A program made the position numbers and the translations under genes. From Molanna angustata (lineage: Eukaryota > Arthropoda > Insecta > Trichoptera > Molannidae): a DNA stretch of 64,000 nucleotides. Each line of letters starts with the position of its first letter. The first letter of the stretch is position 1. The stretch is from positions 33,331,619 through 33,395,618 of the forward strand of contig OY754970.1 of assembly GCA_963576475.1 (NCBI GenBank), in the 5' to 3' direction. Below, piece by piece: positions 57,078-64,000 of the stretch. The notes beneath the pieces are model-generated. The model did no database searches. It was not told the DNA's origin and saw nothing but the letters and a program-made list of their open reading frames with translations.

Positions 57078-57200
57078 TAGATGGGTGGTAGCAGTGCGAT
57101 TAGCGCGCTGTGTAAGAAATCCAGTGGTCGCGAGTTCGAATCCTGACACGACCGATTTCGTTCACTTATAGTACAAGCATTTATGCTTAGTTTAATTGAT
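57078..57200 (+). repeat. SINE family A, plus strand, tail shortened
   Basis: GATGGGTGGTAGCAGTGCGA, TTAGCGCGCTGTGTAAGAAA, TCCAGTGGTCGCGAGTTCGA, ATCCTGACACGACC head and TTTCGTTCACTTATAGTACA body, ending CATTTATGCTTAGTTT. The SINE sits just before the LINE fragment at 57215. Confidence 0.75.
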
Positions 57201-57214
57201 ATACATAAAGATAA

Positions 57215-57408
57215 TTGCTTCACAAAACAGTTATTTTTTATTATCTATACAACGTTATAAATAATAATATCGACTGCCCCTCAATACTCAATATCATTTC
57301 ATTTAATATTCCTACTCGCAGAACTAGACATACACATTTATTCCACCTTCCAATTCATCGCACCAATTACGCACAAAACATGTCAATTCATAGAATGTGC
57401 GATACATA
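57215..57408 (+). pseudogene. LINE ORF2 C-terminal tail, left part (split by pogo)
   Basis: Plus frame: LYNVINNNIDCPSILNIISF, NIPTRRTRHTHLFHLPIHRT, NYAQNMSIHRMCDT. This is the same tail as at 336-660: a P-T-R-R-T-R...F...P-x-x-R-T-N-Y-x-x-N box followed by R-M-x-x-x-Y-N. It stops exactly at the TA where the pogo-like element begins and continues at 60032. It is a relic of a Jockey/CR1-like LINE. Confidence 0.8.
57407..57408. repeat. TA target-site duplication, left
   Basis: TA before GGTGAGGGCGGGGCAC. Pairs with 60030-60031. Confidence 0.8.
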
Positions 57409-57804
57409 GGTGAGGGCGGGGCACACGAGTCCGTGGGGGTACAGAGGTCCGGCCTTGTAGAATCAGTATCACTAGTGTCATCTATCTGACAACGCATTAA
57501 TTACGTTGTCTAAACATCATCTTAGTTGTGTCCAAGATTGAGTGCGTGACGGGTGACAACATGTAAGGAAAAAACAAAAACGAAGAAATATTAAGGTAAT
57601 TCTCTAAAAAAATGGGTTATTATTGCTTATTTTTACCATCTGTCAATTATTTAAATTCGGACGTATTGTTTAAACCTGATTTTAAGGTTAAATTGGATAT
57701 GATTTCAAAAGGTTTCGTTTTCATTGTGTACCAACTTTTGCATTTAATTGTGTTTGTTCTGACATTGTCTCTGCGGGGCATAGAGGTCCATATGACAACG
57801 GGGT

Positions 57805-57826
57805 ACACAGGACCGCGGTCCTGTGT
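57805..57826. repeat. 22-bp perfect palindrome
   Basis: Half-site ACACAGGACCG with its exact complement. It is two of the pogo-like element's GGGGCACANAGGTCC motifs head to head (57800-57814 and 57817-57831). Confidence 0.9.
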
Positions 57827-57970
57827 GCCCCGTCCACTTCACTTTGTTATATTTTTTAAATATTTTATTTTTTAAATATTTTTTACAATTCATAGATTTT
57901 GGTATAATTCATTAATCTGAATTACGTGAATTAGTGAAGAAAGTTCAAGTTTTTTTTATCGTTTTTCTAG

Positions 57971-58125
57971 ATGGTACGTAACTAAAAGAAAAAAAAACCA
58001 GACCCAGGTTGGAGTGCTATTGAAATAAGCATGGCAGTTTCTGCTGTACAAAAAAAAGAACTATCAGCTAGGCAGGCATCTCAAAGGTATGGAGTTCCAA
58101 AAACTTGCCTTTTGCGCCTCTGACC
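57971..58125 (+). pseudogene. transposase N-terminal HTH (psq-type)
   Basis: Reading from an ATG at 57971 gives MVRN, a stop, then basic KKKPDPGWSAIEISMAVSAV, QKKELSARQASQRYGVPKTC and LLRL, a stop. The helix-turn-helix of pogo/Tigger/jerky-like transposases reads ...A-x-x-A-V-x-x-x-x-L-S-x-x-x-A-A-x-x-F-G-V-P-x-x-T-L; here S-A-R-Q-A-S-Q-R-Y-G-V-P-K-T is clear. The T-L-x-x-R of the helix is changed. The following DDE domain is missing, and the frame of the C-terminal part differs, so a deletion with frameshift is inferred. Confidence 0.7.
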
Positions 58126-58663
58126 CCAATGAATGTGGAAGAAATCACAACAGACCTTCAATCAGAAAACACTATTCAGGTTACAGAGGCTCAACTAGCT
58201 GCAAACATCCTGGAACAAGGAGAATGCCACCCTTCATCAGTCAGTTTGTATACCGCCATACCTCAGCCACCAGTTAAGATCATAGAAAAAACTAGCGACC
58301 CTGCATCAATCAATTTAAATACCGTGCATCTGCCATCGACAAGTTTACAAGATGCAACTGTTTTTAAAAAATGTTTGTTTCAAGTTTCTCCTAAACCCAT
58401 ATCTAATAGAACATCTAAGAAATCTAATAATCGAAAACAAAAAACGCAGCATGCTGAAGAACTAACTGGATCACCTTTTACAAACCAAAAGGAAACTGAA
58501 GAGCAAGAAAAGCAAAGAAAAGCTGCAATAGCTGATTTTACAATGAAGAAAAAAGTCGAGATAGGCTCAAAGAAAGTTATCAATAATAAAAAAGCTGAGT
58601 CTTCTGACAGTGACTCTGAAGAAGATACGAATCCTATGTGTATTTACTGCTGTGGAAGATTTC
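58105..58663 (+). pseudogene. pogo-like transposase C-terminal region, left part
   Basis: Open frame from 58105 to the insert at 58664: low-complexity, Thr/Ser-rich sequence, a basic SNRTSKKSNNRKQKT patch, a coiled, K/E-rich segment (ETEEQEKQRKAAIADFTMKK), an acidic ESSDSDSEEDTN and then MCIYCCGRF. This is the post-DDE tail of jerky/pogo-like insect transposases. The Cys-rich end is the first half of a zinc finger that continues after the insert at 59511. Confidence 0.75.
58651..58663. repeat. 13-bp target-site duplication, left
   Basis: TGTGGAAGATTTC, identical to 59501-59513. Confidence 0.9.
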
Positions 58664-59500
58664 GGCCTAGGTTGCGGCTCTAAGGGCCTAGGCAGTAAAG
58701 GCGGGGGTGGGCGGCCGACGCTGTTGCGCCCTCGTCAATTCTGTACTTAGAGAAGAGCAGGACGAACGCCTTTAGTCTCGCTCGGCAGTGACTCGTCAAC
58801 TGTGGCGAATGTTGTTGTGTGGTTCGGGCACACCGCCGGCGCAGACGTCGGGTCAGACATCCTGTGTTGACAACTAGACGTCATATCTGACAGGTGATGA
58901 TTGCGTCGGATGCCCCCGGTGTTAGCCCGCGGAACCTTCGGACGCCAACACGAGGACCGATTCGTCGGGATATAAGCCTAGGTTGCGGCTCTAAGGGCCC
59001 AGGCAGTAAAGGCGGGGGTGGGCGGCCGACGCTGTTGTGCCCTCGTCATTCTATACTTAGAGAAGAGCAGGACGGACGCCTCTAGTCTCGCTCGGCAGTT
59101 ACTCGTCAACTGTGGCGAATGTTGTTGTGTGGTTCGGGCACACCGCCGGCGCAGACGTCGGGTCAGACATCCTGTGTTGACAACTAGACGTCAAATCTGA
59201 CAGGTGATGATTGCGTCGGATGCCCCCGGTGTTAGCCCGCGGAACCTTCGGACGCCAACACGAGGACCGAGGGGTCGGGGTACAAGCCCCTCCGACTTGA
59301 AACGGAGTGTTCTTAGCGGCCGATTTCGAGACCAATCGGAGGCCCTGACGTGTGTGGTTGGATTCTCGGGGGCAGTGGTTGAACCTTATGGATGGTGGAT
59401 ATTTTGTGTTTGTCCGATGTTGCGGCTGCGTCAGGTGGTGAACAGGGCCAATGAGCTCTATAGCGTCGCCGGCGTGGAAGTGGATCGCGATCTCCCTCGA
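58664..59500. mobile_element. 837-bp GC-rich insert with 311-bp tandem monomers
   Basis: It is much richer in G and C than anything around it. It starts GGCCTAGGTTGCGGCTCTAA; the same start recurs 311 bases later (58976), giving two near-identical monomers, followed by about 210 bases of unique sequence ending GCGATCTCCCTCGA. There is no A tail. The 13-bp duplication fits target-primed reverse transcription, and monomers upstream of a unique part resemble the 5' UTR promoters of some LINEs or tandem Penelope copies. Open frames (58894, 59018, 59204) start at MMIASDAPGVSPRNLRTPTR in each monomer but match nothing I recognise. Confidence 0.75.
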
Positions 59501-59513
59501 TGTGGAAGATTTC
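59501..59513. repeat. 13-bp target-site duplication, right
   Basis: TGTGGAAGATTTC; see 58651-58663. Confidence 0.9.
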
Positions 59514-59629
59514 CTCAATCCAAGCCTAACGAAGGGTGGATCCAATGCCAAAAATGCAAACGATGGGCACATGACTTATGCGCTGGTGCTGATGAGGAAG
59601 ATAATTATATAACGTGTCCAAAATGTTAA
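59514..59629 (+). pseudogene. pogo-like transposase zinc-finger end, right part
   Basis: PQSKPNEGWIQCQKCKRWAH, DLCAGADEEDNYITCPKC and the stop. With the left part (C-x2-C before the insert) this gives C-C...C-C-x4-H-x2-C...C-C, a PHD-like finger, the usual end of jerky-like insect transposases. The frame is the same as that of 58105-58663 once the insert and one duplication are removed. Confidence 0.8.
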
Positions 59630-60029
59630 TACTTTCTTTTTCTTTTATTGTTTTTCTATATTTTCCTGTTTCATATCATTTCTACGTTATGTGGAATATA
59701 ACGTGTGCAAAATGTTTATTTAATAAACCTTTCAAAATAAATTAAACATGTTTGATTTTCCATTACATACATTTATCTTACATATGGGACACAAAGGACC
59801 ACACGTGAACCTTTGTGCCCCACTGGATGGGGCACAAAGGTCCATATACCATTTTTGACATTCTCGGTTTTATACAAAAAACCTATGAAACGTTGTTTAA
59901 TTCAATTCATTTAGTTGTAACAGCATAGCATATAAATGATATTTAGCAAAATGCGATTGACATAGCATCAATATATCTAAGTATATTTACCAACAACAGT
60001 TAAGCGGACCCGTGTGCCCCGCTCTCCCC

Positions 60030-60031
60030 TA
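60030..60031. repeat. TA target-site duplication, right
   Basis: TA after the right inverted end. Confidence 0.8.
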
Positions 60032-60390
60032 CAATAACAGATTTCAAGAGTTTGACATCTTCCACCTCAGTTCCACAACATTCAAACACTCAATACAAAA
60101 GAATATCAATAACCGCTTATTATAGGAAACATTGACGGTATTAAATTCTCTTTTTTCTTTTTTTTCCTTTTAGTTGAATATTATGTTTTGAATCATTGTA
60201 AACTTGAAATGTTGCTCTTACCTACATACCAACCTATGATCATATTTTATGATTTTTTGCAAACTTATTGTATTATTTTATATTAATCACAACGACAAAA
60301 TGTAATAGGCCTTAATACTTGATGTTACGATTGTACTATGTCTTAACGCTGTTTTTTTGTCTAAATTTAACCTAAATAAATAAATTATTT
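60032..60390 (+). pseudogene. LINE ORF2 C-terminal tail, right part, with 3' UTR
   Basis: Continues 57215-57408. With the pogo element and one TA removed the frame reads ...MCDTYNNRFQEFDIFHLSST, TFKHSIQKNINNRLL and a stop at 60122, so no base is lost. The 3' UTR runs on through ATTATGTTTTGAATCATTGT to an A-rich end near 60390 (AAATAAATAAATTA). Confidence 0.8.
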
Positions 60391-61300
60391 TTTTATCCAA
60401 TAATAAAATATTTTTAACTTTTAACCTTAATTTAAACTATAATTTTGAACCTTAACATAAAACCACTTAATGAATCAAATAATGATTTGGACAGCGTCCA
60501 CCGGAAGACCAAATATAGACCTACATATATTATAAATACCTTTAACAAATAATACACTATTAATACCGGATATTTATTTGGGCATGTGGATAAAAGAGAT
60601 CTCTATTTATTGAAGTTTACATAAGTACCAAAGAATACGGAGTATCTCTACGTCGATGAGCACAAATATAACTAATAATTTCGATCAAAGTAAAGATGAG
60701 CACATAAGAATGAAAAATAATGTACCGTTTTAGGATATAGGATTCATCCTTCGGGCAATGTTTGTCTACATGCCTAAAACTAATCAAATAATGAATTAAA
60801 AAACACAAACATTTTAGATGAATTATCGAGCTTAATAAGTTTATTGAAAATACACTAGAATAATGATTTAATGCTCAATTATAGCCATTATTTCGCTTGT
60901 TTTCATTTCAGAATATAGCTGAGAAAAAGTGCATTTGTAACAAATTATACAATAAAATAATAATAATACATTTATTGAGATAAGAAGTATATAAACAACA
61001 GTTCATTGACGAAAAAAAATTAGGTCTGGAATTTATTAATATAGTATTCATAGGCAAGCCAAGATCTTCGGCTTCTATGAGCAATTCCGTTACTGATAAC
61101 ACGTACAATGTATGTATATTATGTAAGTGAACAGTGAAAATATTAGTGCATGCGACCAGTGACTTACTATCAAACCAACAAACAAACATTCAAGTTAATG
61201 CTATTATCATCATTTTCATGAACTTATTAACCAGCCATTAAGGGAGCATATAACGCTAAATCTAGTGACTGAAACATGATATATTAAAACCGGCTAATAC
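60391..61300. other. AT-rich, nothing recognised
   Basis: No supported feature. Confidence 0.4.
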
Positions 61301-61304
61301 ACTA

Positions 61305-61640
61305 TGAAGTTACGTGTTAGTAAGGGTAACTATCCGGTGCATTAAAAAGGGTTTATACGTGATTTAAATTATCGGAAACTCATACCATGTGTTGATTTTT
61401 TGCATTTTGAGAACAATGAAATGAAATGAAAAAAAAATCACCAACATTCACTTTTATTTTATTTTGTGCTCTCTTTTAGCACATACAAGATTCATTTCTC
61501 TGCGACTCAAATTTATGGAGTAATTTTAAAAAATGCTGAAAAAAAATGATATTTTTTATATTTTCACTAGAGAAATGTTGAAAATACTCATGGTATTTTT
61601 TTTAGAAACACACTGTTAAACATATTTGAGCAATCTGATT
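61305..61640 (+). repeat. interspersed repeat R, copy 2
   Basis: TTAAAAAGGGTTTATACGTG, ATTTAAATTATCGGAAACTC, GTTGATTTTTTGCATT, CACTAGAGAAATGTTGAAAA and AAACACACTGTTAAACATAT match 29870-30200 in order. Confidence 0.65.
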
Positions 61641-63075
61641 TCGAATTGGGGTGTTTGGGTTTGGATGCTCTCTCTTAAAGGAAAAACTCTTTAAACTGAA
61701 GCTACCTAACATATAGGTCCGAATGCATAGTACGTTTTAAATATTAAATTCTAAATACTTATCATGTTTTCATTGCACAGTCGCTCACTTAAGTTAGGAG
61801 ATAACGTGGTATCCTAACTGGAAGATGCTACGAAGTTTTTGTATGAGAATAGCATTGCAGAGACCTATCTACATAAATACATAGCGTATGCGCGTTGGCG
61901 TTAACTAACATTTGCGAACTGTCAAAAAGTAAGGTTGATCGCGAGGAACATTACGAGTGATTTTATAATAAAATACGAGATGTTTTCGATGGATGATAAT
62001 TTTGGCGACTTCGTCAAATATGTATTTGGCAATTTTGTCAAATCAAATACCACCCATAGTATTCAGCGATCTATACGAGATGCCGAAAATTCACTGGAAT
62101 TTCTGAAAAACCGTGACATTGAGCTGTCAGTGCGAGATTGGTTACATATGTTTTTTTTTTAACATGTTTAACATGTGTTTGTTGTTATGACAAAATAACA
62201 TTTTAAACGTCAGTCTAAACCCATAGAAAACTGTCTATCTCCTTTCATCATAAACAATAATGTGAAATGCTACGCCATCGAAGGGTTGTTTAGCGTAATA
62301 TTTAGTATTAAATTAGTAATATCTCTGCAACGCAATTGCTAACTTAAGAATACTAAATGCTCGAATAAAGTAGAGAGTTAGTATTTAGTTACATAGGAAT
62401 GTGCATTCGGATCATAGAGTATATTTAGCAGAATGGAAAATTGGCAGACAAAATGCAATAAACCCGCCATTAACGAATACAATAAAGAACAAAAAAAAAA
62501 TGATAAAATACACATCCAACAACAGTTGTCACATATTAACAGACTAAAGATGTTGATCTCTCCACAAATCCTGTATGAAACCAAAGAAAAAAAGATGGAC
62601 CTCAATAAATAAGATCGAAGTAATAAACACATCATTGAATTAATCATTTTTGTTTAATATCCATACACCTGTTACACAATTTCGCAAAAATATGCCATCT
62701 ATTTGTGAAAATTCTCAGTTAATTCGGGATAAGAACATTATAATCGTAAAGAAAAAACGGTCATTTAGGTCAAAAATATATGATCAAATGGATTTAAAAA
62801 TAGTTTGAAAATAATATAGCTTACGTTGAAAAAAAAACGAATAGTTTTTTTATTGTACCAAAAAATTATGCATGAATACATTTCGAACGAATGATTTAAA
62901 ATAATCGAAAATTTAAGTAAAATTAAATTTAGAAGGACGTTTTTTTTAATTATGTCAGTGTCATAATACTTTATGGACACTGCACTGCGACCACTGACTT
63001 AAACATTTGAACAAGTAAGTTAATAAGGATTCATTAAAAAAAATGAAGTCATATAATGCTCATAACGTCAAAGTG
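61641..63075. other. AT-rich, nothing recognised
   Basis: A 75-codon plus frame at 61935-62162 (acidic, FGDFVKYVFGNFVKS) is not recognised and is not called. Otherwise empty. Confidence 0.35.
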
Positions 63076-63079
63076 TTTT

Positions 63080-63670
63080 TTACTCCTCGCTACCCCACGG
63101 GTATACAGTGGAGAGTAATGAATTCGCAATTTTTAAGGTTATTTTTTTCATTGCAAATAATCAACTAGTATCATGCTGAGATGGCATTCTGAAAGTTTCA
63201 TCACAATGTATATGTGTGTGTATGTATGTGTGTAGGTACTGTATATTATTGTGCTATGTACGACGTAGTTAATCTACTTCATAGATTATTTTCAAATTTT
63301 ACAATTTTGTATATCTCATTCTCGCTAAGACCTCATTAGGTATTATTATTTATATATTTCATATACATTCATTATATATTTCATCAGTGTTTCTCATTTT
63401 TATTAACTATGGAATATTTTAAAGCGATTCCAAGCTCAGGAAACTTAAAATTTGATATTTTTTTTATTAAATTGGTAAAAAGGCACATCACTTTCATAAA
63501 ATGGAATAAAGAATTATCAAGTTTTCATAATAAAATATTCAAATCAAGAATAATTTAACAAAGTTATTTTCCATACAATATTTGAATACTTTGTAGAGTG
63601 ACTTGGTAGTAAGAAGTATAACGTTGGCCAAAACCCGCACGTTTTAAACTCAATTCAACTTGATAATCGA
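63080..63670 (+). repeat. repeat family H2, second long copy
   Basis: TACTCCTCGCTACCCCACGG, GTATACAGTGGAGAGTAATG, AACTAGTATCATGCTGAGAT, TTCCAAGCTCAGGAAACTTA, AAATGGAATAAAGAATTATC and GTTGGCCAAAACCCG align with 24398-24990 throughout. Confidence 0.7.
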
Positions 63671-63840
63671 AAAGACATTAAATTACAAAAAAGGTTCAAA
63701 TAATATATTGGATATCGCAAATTAATTCTACGGGAATTCGGTCATGATTCTGAGATGGTGATGTCTACTTCTGGTGCTGTGTATATTCTTTCCGTTCCTC
63801 TACATATGAATGAAAAATACCTAATATGTTGTGATTAGAA

Positions 63841-64000
63841 AAAAAACAAGTCTTAGAAAATATTTTTAAAACACTAAACTGGGAAAACCGAGGAATAAAA
63901 ATCGATATTACATGCTTGACTCATCTCCGCTTTGCAGACGACATCGTACTTCTTAGCAACGACCTGGAAGAACTAAGTATCATGATTAAAGATCTCCATG
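63841..64000 (+). pseudogene. RTE-type LINE reverse transcriptase, cut by window end
   Basis: The plus frame reads QVLENIFKTLNWENRGIKID, ITCLTHLRFADDIVLLSNDL, EELSIMIKDLH and runs off the window. F-x-x-L-x-W-E-x-x-G-I-x-I-x-G...L-x-H-L-R-F-A-D-D-I-V-L is the palm of RTE/BovB-like reverse transcriptases, with the catalytic FADD at about 63940. The frame is open upstream only to about 63836. Whether this copy is intact downstream cannot be judged. Confidence 0.8.

Larger units (their letters stand above)
57409..60029 (+). mobile_element. pogo/Tigger-like DNA transposon, internally deleted
   Basis: A 2621-bp element with inverted ends: left GGTGAGGGCGGGGCACACGA, right (read in reverse) GGGGAGAGCGGGGCACACGG. 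It is flanked by TA, the duplication of the Tc1/mariner/pogo superfamily. It carries the helix-turn-helix start of a transposase, lacks the DDE core, and keeps the C-terminal region with a zinc-binding tail. It is therefore non-autonomous. Nine copies of a GGGGCACANAGGTCC motif lie near its ends. It is split internally by an 837-bp GC-rich insert. Confidence 0.85.

Noticed and set aside
61935..62162. A 75-codon acidic frame
   Set aside because: No family recognised, no splice or regulatory context; retained only as an unassigned stretch.

Overview
This is a repeat-dominated, AT-rich stretch of an insect nuclear genome, most likely a moth or butterfly. The lepidopteran guess rests on the many GTAGGTACCTAC-type palindromes, the tRNA-headed SINEs and the mix of LINEs, Helitron-like, Penelope-like and pogo elements; no single sequence here proves it. 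Only one host gene is supported: a GC-rich exon on the minus strand at 16945-17540. It encodes the N-terminal membrane half of an adenylyl cyclase of the Ca2+/calmodulin (ADCY1/rutabaga) type. Its other exons were not found.

Layout. 1-4800: degraded LINE tails, a SINE and AT-rich filler. 4806-10419: a complete I/LOA-type LINE with a 12-bp target-site duplication, intact ORF1, and ORF2 (endonuclease, RT, RNase H) broken by one frameshift. 11-16 kb: a Penelope-like 3' end, a probable DNA-transposon remnant holding a SINE, and a 240-bp tandem duplication. 17-22 kb: the adenylyl cyclase exon, a LINE 3' end 43 bp from it, and a second LINE copy split by a 2.57-kb DNA transposon with an intact 483-residue transposase. 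22-32 kb: SINEs (one inverted pair), LINE 3' ends, a hAT-type MITE with an 8-bp duplication, and another Penelope remnant. 32982-38888: two head-to-tail Helitron-like units, each TC...CTAG, together inserted between A and T. 39-40 kb: a LINE pseudogene and foldbacks. 42.8-48.6 kb: a second rolling-circle-like family, again head to tail, one copy carrying about 291 perfect AC repeats. 51.7-52.9 kb: a Penelope-like element with its GIY-YIG start and a hammerhead-like 3' motif. 57-60.4 kb: a three-level nest in which a LINE is split by a pogo-like transposon (TA duplication), itself split by an 837-bp GC-rich insert with a 13-bp duplication and 311-bp tandem monomers. The window ends inside an RTE-type reverse transcriptase.

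The elements do not form a pathway; they are layers of insertion. Three of the insertions can be dated relative to each other because removing the insert rejoins the interrupted coding sequence. The most notable theme is that two unrelated rolling-circle-like families both sit as head-to-tail arrays carrying expanded micro- and minisatellites.
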